64,000 nucleotides of DNA from Rhodothalassiaceae bacterium (GCA_026004935.1 BPKC01000001.1:930001-994000), one strand, 5' to 3'. Positions 27,346 to 41,463 are shown, numbered from the stretch's first letter. Program-made: numbers and translations. The notes: generated by a model not told the origin, from the letters alone.

Positions 27346-28595
27346 GGACGCCCGCCGTCATGCTGCTTGCCGCGGTCCTGGTCTCCGCCCCGTTCGTCCG
27401 GCCCGCCGTCGCCGGGTCCGCCTCCTGCGCGCCGGTCCGCACGGAGCCGGCGTGGCCGCTGCCCGAGCTTCGGCCCGAGGTCCCGCCCGGTTACGCTCCC
27501 GCGCCCGAGCACGAGGTCGAACGCGGGCTGTGGCTCATCGGCGAACGGGCGGAGCGGGAGATCGTCTCTTCCGCCTATCGGGTGCGCGACGCCGCCGCCG
27601 AGGCGCTGATCGACCGCATCATCTGCCGGCTCGTGCCCGAATATGCGGCCGACATCCGCGCCTATCTCGTGCGCGTGCCCGACTTCAACGCCAGCATGAT
27701 GCCGAACGGCGCCATGCAGATCTGGACGGGCCTGCTGCTTCGCGTGGACGGCGAGGCGGAGCTTGCCGCCGTCATCGGCCACGAGATCGGGCATTATCTC
27801 CGGAGCCATTCGCTGACGAACTTCCGCAAGCGCCGGAACACGCTCTCGCTCACGGTCGCCGGTTCGCTGGGGCTGGCGGCGGTCGGCACGTCGTCGAATA
27901 CCCTTTCGCTCTTCCAGATCACCATGATCGCCGGCATCTTCACCTTCAGCCGCGCCCAGGAGCGGGAGGCGGATGCCATCGGGGTCGCGCTGCTGGCGCG
28001 CGCGGGCTACGACCCGATGGCGGCGAGCCGCGTGTGGGCGAAGCTCCTTGACGAGCTGCCCGAGCAGCGCAGGCGCCGGCCCGCCCTGTTCGACACGCAC
28101 CCGCCCACCCCCCGGCGCATGGAGCGGCTCGCGACGCTCGCCAAAAGGCTGCGGCCCGACGGCGGCGGCGAGGTCGGCGGCGAGTCCTTCGAGAAGGCCG
28201 TCGCCGGCATCCGGGACATGCTGTGGGAGGACCAGCTGGAGCGGGGCGAGGTCCCGCGCACGCTCGTGCTCGTGGACCGCATGATCGCCGCGGGCCGCGA
28301 CCCGGCGCTCGCGCACTGTCTCAAGGCGGAGGCGCTGCGCCGGCGCGGCAACCGGGGCGACCTTGCGGCGGCGCTCGCCGACTATGAACGCGCCCGGGCG
28401 ATGACGGACGACCTGCCCGCCTGGTGCTGGCGGGGTCTCGGGCTTGCGCTCTGGCGCACGGGCCGGCGGCAGGAGGCGCGGGCGCCGCTCGGCCGCTATC
28501 TTGCGCGCGCCGGCGATCCGCCGGACCGCGCGGCCATCGAGTTCTATCTATCCTCCGACGAGGGGGCGGGGCGGAACGGCCCGGAGCCACCATGA
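27342..28595 (+). CDS. Periplasmic M48-family zinc metalloprotease
   Basis: This protease has 417 residues. A signal peptide (to about residue 24, RPAVAGS) is followed by the peptidase M48 domain: AVIGHEIGHYLRSH carries HExxH (about residue 145), and QEREADAIGVALLARAGYDP supplies the third zinc ligand, Glu. The C-terminal third is helical and TPR-like (ALAHCLKAEALRRRGN, ARAMTDDLPAWCWRGLG). This layout matches BepA/YfgC-type proteases that act on misassembled outer-membrane proteins. It is framed by two lipoprotein genes with 4-base overlaps on both sides. Confidence 0.88.
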   Translation: MRTPAVMLLAAVLVSAPFVRPAVAGSASCAPVRTEPAWPLPELRPEVPPGYAPAPEHEVERGLWLIGERAEREIVSSAYRVRDAAAEALIDRIICRLVPEYAADIRAYLVRVPDFNASMMPNGAMQIWTGLLLRVDGEAELAAVIGHEIGHYLRSHSLTNFRKRRNTLSLTVAGSLGLAAVGTSSNTLSLFQITMIAGIFTFSRAQEREADAIGVALLARAGYDPMAASRVWAKLLDELPEQRRRRPALFDTHPPTPRRMERLATLAKRLRPDGGGEVGGESFEKAVAGIRDMLWEDQLERGEVPRTLVLVDRMIAAGRDPALAHCLKAEALRRRGNRGDLAAALADYERARAMTDDLPAWCWRGLGLALWRTGRRQEARAPLGRYLARAGDPPDRAAIEFYLSSDEGAGRNGPEPP

Positions 28596-29248
28596 CGACG
28601 GCGGACGTGATGCGGCGGGCAGGGCGAAGGAAACCCGGGGCGGGCATGTGGGCCGCCGTGCTCCTCGGCCTTCTCCTTTCCGGCTGTGTCGATTCGGCGT
28701 GGCTGGTGCGGCCCGGCCCGCAGCGCGTGGCGCGGGCCTTCCTGGTTACCCCGGACGCGCCGTGGAATGCGGTGAACCCGACCCTGTTCGCGGGCCGCAA
28801 ACGCAATGCGCTGTGGACCATGAACGGGGTGCCGCTCGATTTCGTCGCCTTCATCGGCGGCATCCCGAGCGGCGGCACCCTGTTCCGGCTCCCGACGAAG
28901 CAGGTGAAGAAGCGGGAGGTGCCCGTCTTCCGCTCGTCCATGCTGCTGCCGGAGATCGCGGAGTTCATCGAGGCCTCCTACGCGCGCGCGCTCGAGGCGC
29001 AGGAATTCCGGACGCTTGCGCTGGCACCCTTCTCCTTCGGCGGCCATGACGGCTTTCGCATGGAATTCCGCACGGTCCTGCGCGACGAGGTGCCGCGGCG
29101 GGGGATCGCGGCCGGCGCCATCGTCGACGGCAGGCTCTATCTCGTCCTCTACCAGGCCGCCGAGCTGCACTATTTCGCGCACAACCGCGAGCGGGTCGAG
29201 GCCCTGTTGCGGAGTCTGTCCCTTGCGCCCGCCCGTCGAAGCTCGTGA
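28592..29248 (+). CDS. Lipoprotein of unknown function, M48 operon
   Basis: This 218-residue lipoprotein has LLLSGC as its lipobox (Cys near residue 32). The mature part includes KRNALWTMNGVPLDFVAFIG and the strand-rich FGGHDGFRMEFRTVLRDE, resembling small lipoproteins that sense or clear unfolded envelope material; I know no specific family. Its start overlaps the protease stop by 4 bases, and it ends about 95 bases before dnaN. Confidence 0.68.
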   Translation: MTTADVMRRAGRRKPGAGMWAAVLLGLLLSGCVDSAWLVRPGPQRVARAFLVTPDAPWNAVNPTLFAGRKRNALWTMNGVPLDFVAFIGGIPSGGTLFRLPTKQVKKREVPVFRSSMLLPEIAEFIEASYARALEAQEFRTLALAPFSFGGHDGFRMEFRTVLRDEVPRRGIAAGAIVDGRLYLVLYQAAELHYFAHNRERVEALLRSLSLAPARRSS

Positions 29249-29256
29249 AAAAGGGG

Positions 29257-29285
29257 GTGATTTGGCGCCGGGGCCGGTCTATAAG
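29257..29285 (+). promoter_or_regulatory. Possible promoter for dnaN
   Basis: TATAAG (29280-29285) is a good -10. The best -35 at 17 bases, GTGATT, is poor. It lies just after the preceding lipoprotein gene. Confidence 0.4.
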
Positions 29286-29342
29286 GGGCCGCGGCCCGCG
29301 GCCGCGCGGACAACGACAATGCCAGGTGATGTGAAACGCGCC

Positions 29343-30452
29343 ATGCAGCTCGTGATCGAACGCAACCCGCTCCTTCGGGCCCTCTCGCACATCCAGAGCG
29401 TCGTGGAGCGTCGCAACACGATCCCGATCCTGTCCAATGTCGAGCTGGTCGCGGACGGAGAGACCCTGCGGCTGACCGCAACCGACCTCGACATCGCGCT
29501 GGTGGAGGAGGTGCCCGCCAACGTCGCGGCGGCGGGCGGCACGACGGTGCCCGCGCACACGCTGCACGACATCATCCGCAAGTTCCCCGACGGGGCCGAG
29601 CTCGATCTCGCGCTTCAGGACGGCCGGCTCACGCTGCGCGCGGGTGGCGCGCGCTTCCAGCTTGCCACCCTGCCGCGCGACGACTTCCCGCAGCTGGCCG
29701 CCGACGACCTGCCGCACCGCTTCTCCCTCGGCGCGGACGTGCTGAAGAAGCTGATCGACAAGACGCGCTTCGCGATCTCGACCGAGGAGACGCGCTACTA
29801 CCTCAACGGCATCTATCTCCACGTGGCCGAGGGCGCGGACGGCCGTCTCAAGGCGGTGGCGACCGACGGCCACCGCCTCGCCCGCGTGGAGACCGCGCTG
29901 CCCGAGGGGGCGGCCGGGATGCCGGGCGTCATCGTGCCGCGCAAGACGGTGGCGGAGCTGCGCAAGCTGGTGGAGGAATACGACGGCACGATCGCCGTCT
30001 CGCTCTCCGACACCCGCATCCGCTTCGCCTTCGACTCGGCGGTGCTCACCTCCAAGCTCATCGACGGCACCTTCCCCGACTACGAGCGGGTGATCCCCAC
30101 GGCGAACGACAAGATCCTGCGCGTGGACGCGAAGCTGCTGGCGGAGGCGGTCGACCGGGTTTCCACGATCTCCAGCGAAAAGACCCGGTCGGTGAAGCTG
30201 ACGCTCGAGGCGGAGCGCATCGTTCTTTCCGTCACGAGCCCCGAGCACGGCACCGCCACCGAGGAGCTCTCGGCGGTCTACGAGGGGGCGCCGCTCGAGA
30301 TCGGGTTCAACGCGCGCTACCTTCTCGACATCCTGGCCCAGATCGAGGGCGCCGAGGCGGAAATCCGCCTGATGGACGCGACCTCGCCGACGATCATCGT
30401 CGATCCCGAGGACGAAAGCGCGCTCTACGTGCTGATGCCGATGCGCGTCTAG
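29343..30452 (+). CDS. dnaN: DNA polymerase III beta subunit (sliding clamp)
   Basis: The clamp, about 369 residues, encircles DNA and tethers polymerase III. Conserved stretches are SVVERRNTIPILSNVEL near the start, ATDLDIALVEE, ATDGHRLARVE in the middle and the C-terminal YVLMPMRV that forms the hydrophobic cleft region. I preferred the ATG at 29343 (MQLVIERN) from family alignment; 29319 would add 8 residues, and neither has a strong ribosome site. It heads the dnaN-recF-gyrB block; dnaA is not in this window. Confidence 0.95.
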   Translation: MQLVIERNPLLRALSHIQSVVERRNTIPILSNVELVADGETLRLTATDLDIALVEEVPANVAAAGGTTVPAHTLHDIIRKFPDGAELDLALQDGRLTLRAGGARFQLATLPRDDFPQLAADDLPHRFSLGADVLKKLIDKTRFAISTEETRYYLNGIYLHVAEGADGRLKAVATDGHRLARVETALPEGAAGMPGVIVPRKTVAELRKLVEEYDGTIAVSLSDTRIRFAFDSAVLTSKLIDGTFPDYERVIPTANDKILRVDAKLLAEAVDRVSTISSEKTRSVKLTLEAERIVLSVTSPEHGTATEELSAVYEGAPLEIGFNARYLLDILAQIEGAEAEIRLMDATSPTIIVDPEDESALYVLMPMRV

Positions 30453-30513
30453 GCCGTCCGGCCGCCGGGATCCGCCCGCGGGCGGCCCGGCCGTGGGCCG
30501 GCGTCTTGAGGCG

Positions 30514-31812
30514 ATGGAGAACGGCCGGATGGCGATGGACGAGCATCCCGCCCGCGCGCCGGACAAGAGCCCGGCCGAGGCGGGTGGCGGGCCGTCGCTG
30601 CTGGCGCTCGAGACCCGGGCGTTCCGCAATCTCGCGGACGGCCGCCTTCGGCTTCCCGCCGAGGCCCGGCTGCGGATCCTCGTCGGCCCCAACGGCGCCG
30701 GCAAGACGAGCCTGATGGAGGCGATCTCGATGCTGGCGCCGGGGCGCGGCATGCGCGGCGCGCGTCTGGGCGAGATCCTGCGCGCGGGCGCCGATCCGGG
30801 ACGCGGCTGGACGGTCGCCGCGGCGCTGGTGGATGCCTACGGCGGGGAGCGGCGCGCCGTCGTCCACGCCCTGCCGGCCGCCACCGGCGAGGAGGCGGAG
30901 GAGGGCGATGACGACGACGCGCCGGGGGACGCCGCGCCAGCCGGCGGTCCCGTGCGGCTGCGGCGGCAGGTGATCCTCGACGGCCGTCAGACGATCCCGG
31001 CCGCGCTTTCGAGCCTTGCGACGATCGCCTGGGCCACGCCGGCGATGGACCGCCTGTTCGTCGAGTCCGCCGGCGGCCGGCGCCGCTTCTTCGACCGCAT
31101 GGTGGCAAGCTTCTTTCCCGAGCACGCCCGCCTGCTCGCCCGCCACGAGCGCGCCATGCGGCAGCGGCTGCGCCTGCTCGCGGAGCGGGGGCCGGCGGCC
31201 GATCCGCACTGGCTCGCGGCGCTGGAGGCGCAGCTGGCCGAAACCGGTGCGGCGATCGCCGCCGCGCGGGTGGAGACGGCGGCGCTTCTCAACGCCCACG
31301 CCCGGCAGCTCGCACCGGAGGATTTTCCGGTTCCGCGCGTGGCCTTCGCCGGCGAGGCGGAAGAGCTGATCGCGGCGGGGACGCCGGCGCTCAAGCTCGA
31401 GGAGCGGCTGCGCGAGCGGCTGCGGGCCCGCCGGCGCGCGGATGCGGAAGAGCGGCGCACGGGTGCGGGGGTGCATCTGAGCGACGTCGTGGTCCACGGC
31501 ATCTTTCCCCCCGCGCGCGCCGAACGTCCCGCGCGCCTCGCCTCGACCGGCGAACAGAAGGTGCTGCTGCTCGCCCTCGTTCTGGTGCACGCCGAGCTTG
31601 CGGCGCTGCACAGCGGCGCGCCGGTGATCCTGCTGCTCGACGAGGTCGCGGCCCATCTCGACGCCCGGCGCCGCGCGGCCCTGTTCGCGCGCATCGCCGC
31701 GCTGCGCGGCGAGGTGTGGCTGTCGGGCACCGACCGAACGCTCTTCGGCGCGCTCGCACGCCGGGGCGATTGCGTGCTTTTGAGGATCGACGAAGGCCGC
31801 ATCGGACACTAA
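30514..31812 (+). CDS. recF: RecF recombination mediator
   Basis: RecF, about 432 residues, is an SMC-like ATPase that loads RecA at gaps. It has Walker A LVGPNGAGKTSLMEAI (about residue 60), the signature region STGEQKVLLLALVLVHAEL, and Walker B ILLLDEVAAHLDARRR. An acidic insert rich in Glu and Asp followed by Pro/Ala (about residues 128-147) interrupts a region normally compact in RecF. The start is uncertain: ATGs at 30514, 30529 and 30535 are all in frame, and GAGG precedes the first. Confidence 0.93.
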   Translation: MENGRMAMDEHPARAPDKSPAEAGGGPSLLALETRAFRNLADGRLRLPAEARLRILVGPNGAGKTSLMEAISMLAPGRGMRGARLGEILRAGADPGRGWTVAAALVDAYGGERRAVVHALPAATGEEAEEGDDDDAPGDAAPAGGPVRLRRQVILDGRQTIPAALSSLATIAWATPAMDRLFVESAGGRRRFFDRMVASFFPEHARLLARHERAMRQRLRLLAERGPAADPHWLAALEAQLAETGAAIAAARVETAALLNAHARQLAPEDFPVPRVAFAGEAEELIAAGTPALKLEERLRERLRARRRADAEERRTGAGVHLSDVVVHGIFPPARAERPARLASTGEQKVLLLALVLVHAELAALHSGAPVILLLDEVAAHLDARRRAALFARIAALRGEVWLSGTDRTLFGALARRGDCVLLRIDEGRIGH

Positions 31813-31928
31813 ATAGAAGGCATGGCATGCACATCGTGGGGCGCGCACCCGCATCCTTCCCGCAGGCGCACATGCGCACCGCCTGGATGGAAAGACTTCC
31901 GGGCCGCTCCGCGCAACGGTATGAGTAG

Positions 31929-34376
<2,448 letters not shown>

Positions 34377-34425
34377 GGGGCCGACCGCGGCCGATTGCCG
34401 GCGTGACGGGAAGAAAGGGGTGTTT

Positions 34426-34929
34426 GTGGGCAGGATCGACATCGCGAGCGTTCCCGAGCGCGTCGGCAGCGGCTATCCCCCGCCTCATGACGCACGCTGC
34501 AGGGCGCGCCGCAGCCGCGCGCTGGGCTTGGCGGCCGGGCTGACGCAATTCGGGGTCAACCTCGTCACGCTGCCGCCGGGCAGCTGGTCCAGCCAGCGGC
34601 ACTGGCATGCGCTGGAAGACGAGTTCGTCTTCGTCGTCTCGGGCGAGGTCGTGCTCGTTACCGACGAGGGGGAGACGCCGATGGGGGCCGGGGAATGTGC
34701 GGCCTTTCCGGCGGGCGTGCGCGATGGTCATCACTTCCAGAATCGCGGAGACCGGGATGCCGTGCTTCTTGCCGTCGGCACCCGCGATGATCGCGACTGG
34801 GGTGAATATCCGGACATCGACATGATCTTCGAGCCCGGTCGCTACTCGGGCAGGGGATCCGTCTTCCGCCATCGCGACGGGCGCCCGTTCGAGACGGACG
34901 CGCGCAGGGGCGATGCCGCGCAATCGTGA
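34426..34929 (+). CDS. Cupin-domain protein
   Basis: This small cupin has 167 residues. Motif 1 reads RHWHALEDEFVFVVSGE (metal-binding His, His and Glu) and motif 2 reads PAGVRDGHHFQN. The fold is a single beta-barrel; members of this type bind a metal or small ligand, or are sugar isomerases or dioxygenases, and the role here is unknown. I chose the GTG at 34426, with AGGGG five bases upstream. Its end overlaps the start of the penicillin-binding protein gene by 17 bases. Confidence 0.8.
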   Translation: MGRIDIASVPERVGSGYPPPHDARCRARRSRALGLAAGLTQFGVNLVTLPPGSWSSQRHWHALEDEFVFVVSGEVVLVTDEGETPMGAGECAAFPAGVRDGHHFQNRGDRDAVLLAVGTRDDRDWGEYPDIDMIFEPGRYSGRGSVFRHRDGRPFETDARRGDAAQS

Positions 34930-36793
34930 TCACTCTTGCGTCCCGACCCGGACATCCCGCCCGGGCGGGGGCGGAAAGGACGAACCGGGCGGCGGGCGGC
35001 GACGCCTGCGCCCATGGCGGCTCATCCTCGCCGCCTTCGTCTGGGCGCTCTTCTTCGCGCTGCTGTGGCTGCTGTGGATCGCACGGGATCTCCCGGACAT
35101 CTCCCATCCGCCGCCGCTGCCCGAGCCCGCGCGCGCAACCGTGCTGGCCGTGGACGGCAGCGTGCTCACCACCTACGGCCCGAAGCCGGGACGCGATCTG
35201 GCGCCCGAGGAGATTCCGGAGATCATGGTGGAGGCCGTGGTGGCGACCGAGGACCGCCGCTTCTTCCATCACCACGGCATCGATCCGGTGGGGATCGCGC
35301 GCGCGGTCTGGGCGAATCTTGCGGCCGGGCGGCTGGTGGAGGGCGGCAGCACCATCACCCAGCAGCTCGCCAAGAACCTGTTCCTCGACCCCGAGCGTTC
35401 GCTGGCCCGCAAGATGCGGGAGCTGCTGCTCGCCCTCTATCTCGAGCAGAAGCTGACCAAGCCCGAGATCCTCGCCCTCTACCTCAACCGCGTCTATTTC
35501 GGCGCCGGCGCCTACGGCCTCGACGCGGCCGCGCGCACCTTCTTCGGCCACGGAGCCGGGCACCTCGATCTCGGGGAGGCGGCGCTGCTCGCCGGCCTGC
35601 TCAAGGCGCCCTCGCGGCTGCAGCCGCTCGCCAATCTGGAAGGGGCCTGGGAACGGGCGCGCCGCGTCGTGCTTCCCGCGATGCGGCGGGAGGGATTCAT
35701 CACCGAAGAACAGCTCGCGGCGGCGCTGGAGGCCGGGCCGCCGCGGCTTGCGGCGGACCTTGGCGCCGGCGTGCGCTATGCGAGCGACCGCGCGCTGCTC
35801 GAGGCCGAACGCCTGACCGGCGGCTGGCAGGGTTCGGTGACGATCCTGACCACCATCCGTCCGGACCTGCAGCGCCGGGCCGAGGCGGTGCTCCGCCGGG
35901 TCCTCGACGCCGAAGGCGACGCCCGCGGGGCCCGGCAGGGCGCCGTCGTGGCGATGCTGCCCGACGGGGCGATCGAGGCCTATGTCGGCGGGCGGGACTG
36001 GCGGCTGAGCCAGTTCGACCGCGCCGGACAGGCCCGCCGCCAGCCGGGCTCGGCGATGAAGCCGTTCCTGTATGCGGCGGCACTGGAAGCCGGCGTCCGC
36101 CCCGACGACGTCCTGCCCGATGCGCCGATCACCGTCGGCGACTGGTCGCCCAAGAATTTCGACGGGCGCTACCGCGGCCCCGTCGCGCTGCGCGAGGCCT
36201 TCGTGCATTCGCTCAACAGCGTCGCGGTGCGTCTCATCCTCGAGGTGGGGCCGGAGGCGGTGGTGGCGATGGCGCGCCGCCTGGGGCTCGAGGAGCCGCT
36301 GCAGCCCTCTGCCGTCGCTTGCGCTGGGGGCGCAGGAGGTGCAGGCTCGTCGATCTCGTCGCGCGCCTATGCCCCCTTCGAGAACGGCGGCTACGCGGTG
36401 GATCCCTACATGGTGCTGGAGGTCCGGGCCGAGGACGGGCCCGTGCTCTACCGCTACCGGCCCGCAGACGGCGGCGGTGCCCGTGCTCTCGGAGGAGGTG
36501 CTGGAGACGATGCGCGGTCTCATGCGGGCGGTGGTGGCGGAGGGCACCGCCCGGCGCGCGCGGCATGCCCGGCGTTGCCTGCCGGCGGCAAGACGGGCAC
36601 GACCCAGGACTTCCGCGACGCCGTCTTCGTGGGCTTCATCCCGGACCATGTCGCGGGCGTGTGGGTGGGCAATGACGACAATGCGCCGATGAAGGGAGTG
36701 ACGGGCGGCAGCCTGCCGGCGGCGATCTGGCGCGGCGTCTTGGCCCCGCTTGCGCCGCCCGCCGCGACCGGGACGCGAAAGGCCGCACCATGA
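34913..36793 (+). CDS. Class A penicillin-binding protein (PBP1A-like), with frame breaks
   Basis: This bifunctional peptidoglycan synthase reads as 626 residues. A short cytoplasmic part and a membrane helix (about residues 35-57) precede a GT51 domain with ATEDRRFFHHHGID, GGSTITQQLAKN and ILALYLNRVYFGAGAYG. The transpeptidase domain has SxxK in PGSAMKPF, SxN in HSLNS, and KTGTT near residue 560. Between about 36308 and 36366 the family-like sequence moves through all three frames (LPSLALGAQEV, then RLVDLV, then AYAPFENGG), and again between about 36475 and 36577 (VLSEEVLETMRGLM). Each jump is cured by removing one base, so the true protein is probably intact. Confidence 0.85.
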   Translation: MPRNRDHSCVPTRTSRPGGGGKDEPGGGRRRLRPWRLILAAFVWALFFALLWLLWIARDLPDISHPPPLPEPARATVLAVDGSVLTTYGPKPGRDLAPEEIPEIMVEAVVATEDRRFFHHHGIDPVGIARAVWANLAAGRLVEGGSTITQQLAKNLFLDPERSLARKMRELLLALYLEQKLTKPEILALYLNRVYFGAGAYGLDAAARTFFGHGAGHLDLGEAALLAGLLKAPSRLQPLANLEGAWERARRVVLPAMRREGFITEEQLAAALEAGPPRLAADLGAGVRYASDRALLEAERLTGGWQGSVTILTTIRPDLQRRAEAVLRRVLDAEGDARGARQGAVVAMLPDGAIEAYVGGRDWRLSQFDRAGQARRQPGSAMKPFLYAAALEAGVRPDDVLPDAPITVGDWSPKNFDGRYRGPVALREAFVHSLNSVAVRLILEVGPEAVVAMARRLGLEEPLQPSAVACAGGAGGAGSSISSRAYAPFENGGYAVDPYMVLEVRAEDGPVLYRYRPADGGGARALGGGAGDDARSHAGGGGGGHRPARAACPALPAGGKTGTTQDFRDAVFVGFIPDHVAGVWVGNDDNAPMKGVTGGSLPAAIWRGVLAPLAPPAATGTRKAAP

Positions 36794-36895
36794 AGCCGCC
36801 TGCGCATGCGGGAAGGCCGGCCCCGGCGGCCGGCCCCCACGACGCTTCGGCGTGATGCCCACGCCGGCCCGTATTCCGCGTCCCTCTGCCCGCGC

Positions 36896-37339
36896 TCAGG
36901 CCTCGGAATCCAGCACCAGGCCTTCCGCCTCGCGGATCTGGGCGACGATGCGCAGGATCTCGTCCGGCGGATACTGGCGCAGCACCTCACCCGTGTTCAC
37001 GTCGATCACGCGGTAGACGAAGCGGCCGGTCGCCTCGTCCTGCGCGATGGAAAGTCTGCGCGACGCGAAATCCGCCCCCAGCACCTCTTTCAGGATGCCT
37101 TCGAGCTTCTTCTCCAGGGCCCCGGCCACATCCTGCGGCGACCGGTCGTCGCGGAGCACGGGGCCGCCTGCGTCCGTGCCGGCCGTTCCATCCGACCTTC
37201 CGGGCCCGGACACGGGTTCCTGGCCGGAAGCCTGCGGCTGAGGCTGACGGCGGGTGACGGCGGGCGCCGGCTCGACGGGCTTCAGTTCGCGCGGCAGGCC
37301 GGGCGGGGCGATGCCGTTGATGCGCGTGATGTCAGCCAT
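36896..37339 (-). CDS. flaG: FlaG-family flagellar protein
   Basis: FlaG-like protein of 147 residues, encoded beside flagellin and thought to influence filament length. The N-terminal half is Pro/Gln-rich and disordered; the conserved C-terminal domain reads RLSIAQDEATGRFVYRVID and VLRQYPPDEILRIVAQIRE. GGAGGA stands before the ATG. Unlike its neighbours on both sides it shows no frame break. It lies 184 bases downstream of flagellin on the same strand. Confidence 0.82.
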   Translation of the reverse strand: MADITRINGIAPPGLPRELKPVEPAPAVTRRQPQPQASGQEPVSGPGRSDGTAGTDAGGPVLRDDRSPQDVAGALEKKLEGILKEVLGADFASRRLSIAQDEATGRFVYRVIDVNTGEVLRQYPPDEILRIVAQIREAEGLVLDSEA

Positions 37340-37523
37340 GGCTCTGTCCTCCGCACCCCGGCTCCATCGGATCCGCCGACCGTCACCCCGGCCACCATCC
37401 GGTTTCGGAATCGGGCTTCGTGTCGAGACCGGTCAGCGCATCCGGGTGCCTTCCGGCGGCGGCGGAGGGGCCGCCCTGCGGGCGTGGCCCTCAGGCGAAC
37501 CCCTCCTCGCCAGAAGAAGCGCC

Positions 37524-38348
37524 TTACCGGAAGAGCGCCAGGATCGATCCCGGAGCCTGGTTGGCGATGGAAAGGGCCTGAAGGCCGAGCTGCTGCTTGA
37601 CCTGCAAGGCCTGCAGGTTCGCGCTCTCCTTCGCGAGATCGGCGTCCACGAGATTGCCGATGCCGACTTTGAGCGTATCCTGCAGCCTGCCGATGAAATC
37701 GGACTGCAGCTCGAGCCGCTGCCGACCAGCACCCAGACGCGACAGCACGTTGTTCGCAGTGACGCGATGGCGGCATTGTCCAGCGTCGACGACTGCCGCC
37801 TGGGCGGCCGATCGCGGTCGCAAATGCGGACGCGACGCGCCAAGCCGCCCGTGCCCGCCGTCAGGTTGGCGCCCACGACCGAGAAGATCGCGTTGCCATC
37901 CGAATCGATCGCCACCACCCTATTGGCGGCCGACACGAGGTTCGTGCCGTTAAAGGACGCGCTCGAGACGATCGCGTCGATCTGCGCCCGGACCTGCTGG
38001 AACTCATCCTCGAGCGCCGAACGCGAGGCGCTGTCAAGACCCGGGTCGGAGGCCGCGACCGCCGTCTCGCGCAGCCTGGTCAGCAGATCCGCGATGGATT
38101 CGGCTGCGTTCAGCGCCACGTCGACAGCGGAGATCGCGCGGTCCAGCGAGCTCTTGACGGCGTTGATGCCCGCCACGTCCGCACGAATGTTCTGCGCGAT
38201 CGCGAATGTCGCCGCGCCGTCCTTCGCGCTGGCCACCTTGAGACCGGTGTTGATCCGGTTCTGGGTGATGGCGAGCTGCTTGTTGGTCTGCGTTCAGCTG
38301 TTGCAGGGCGACGAACGCACCCTGGTTGGTGTTGACGGAAAAAGCCAT
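37524..38348 (-). CDS. fliC: Flagellin, frame broken at several places
   Basis: Flagellin of the short alphaproteobacterial type, about 272 residues once repaired. The N-terminus is [18 protein letters not shown], preceded by AAAGGAG. After one extra base near 38294 the frame continues [19 protein letters not shown], then through the D0/D1 region ([28 protein letters not shown]). Between about 37845 and 37755 four more jumps are needed (about five inserted bases) to join [22 protein letters not shown] and [10 protein letters not shown]. The C-terminus [19 protein letters not shown] and final ILALFR are normal. I read it as an intact gene damaged by sequence error, although a decaying gene cannot be excluded. 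Confidence 0.8.
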
Positions 38349-38375
38349 TTTGGCATCTCCTTTCTGGCTTCGAAC

Positions 38376-38410
38376 CCGCGCGTTTTGCGCGGCGAGGCGT
38401 TTTGCCTCGC
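38376..38410 (-). promoter_or_regulatory. Two tandem stem-loops at the 5' end of the flagellin leader
   Basis: The minus strand reads GCGAGGC-AAAAC-GCCTCGC, immediately followed by CCGCGC-AAAAC-GCGCGG, sharing one G. Both stems are perfect and both loops are AAAAC. They begin at the predicted transcription start. Possible roles are mRNA stabilisation or binding of a post-transcriptional regulator such as FlbT, which acts on flagellin leaders in Caulobacter. Confidence 0.7.
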
Positions 38411-38420
38411 AGGCCTTGTG

Positions 38421-38438
38421 AAGCGAGATCCGTGCCAG
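38421..38438 (-). promoter_or_regulatory. Sigma-54-type promoter of flagellin
   Basis: The minus strand reads CTGGCACG, four bases, TCGCTT. The -24 half matches the sigma-54 consensus fully and the -12 half has one mismatch (TCGC for TTGC). Transcription should start near 38411. Confidence 0.75.
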
Positions 38439-38509
38439 TTTTTGCCCGACCTCAAGGCCGCCTAATCGCCCAACTCCATTGTTAATACGCATGCATTTTC
38501 TATAGCGGA

Positions 38510-38524
38510 GGCAAAATCCTTGCC
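38510..38524. promoter_or_regulatory. Inverted repeat upstream of flagellin, site A
   Basis: GGCAA-AATCC-TTGCC, about 105 bases upstream of the predicted start. With sites B and C it is a candidate enhancer for the sigma-54 activator (FlbD-like) expected at this promoter class. Confidence 0.55.
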
Positions 38525-38562
38525 GGCCCGTCGCCCATGATCGGGCAGAAGACTTGCCGCCG

Positions 38563-38577
38563 CGGCAAATCTTGCCG
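38563..38577. promoter_or_regulatory. Inverted repeat upstream of flagellin, site B
   Basis: CGGCAA-ATC-TTGCCG, perfect. It overlaps a second symmetric arrangement, TTGCCG-CCG-CGGCAA, at 38554-38568. Confidence 0.55.
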
Positions 38578-38599
38578 TCCGCGCCGCCGTCGAGGCCGG

Positions 38600-38614
38600 C
38601 GGCAATATCTGCCG
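38600..38614. promoter_or_regulatory. Inverted repeat upstream of flagellin, site C
   Basis: CGGCA-ATATC-TGCCG, about 195 bases upstream of the predicted flagellin start and in the divergent region shared with valS. I see no gene in 38615-38802. Confidence 0.5.
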
Positions 38615-38802
38615 GACGTACCGGAATCGGGACGAGACGCTCCGCGGACCGCGCGAACAGGCCGCGAGGCAGAGTGTCCCGAAAGGCGGGCCGCCAAGCG
38701 GAGGCTTGCGGCAAGGCGAGCTTCGCCCTAAAGCCACCGGCCGGATCGCGGGCGGGCGGCAGCCAGGGGGCACCAGCGCAGGCAGTGGAACGCGAGGAGC
38801 CG

Positions 38803-41463
<2,661 letters not shown>

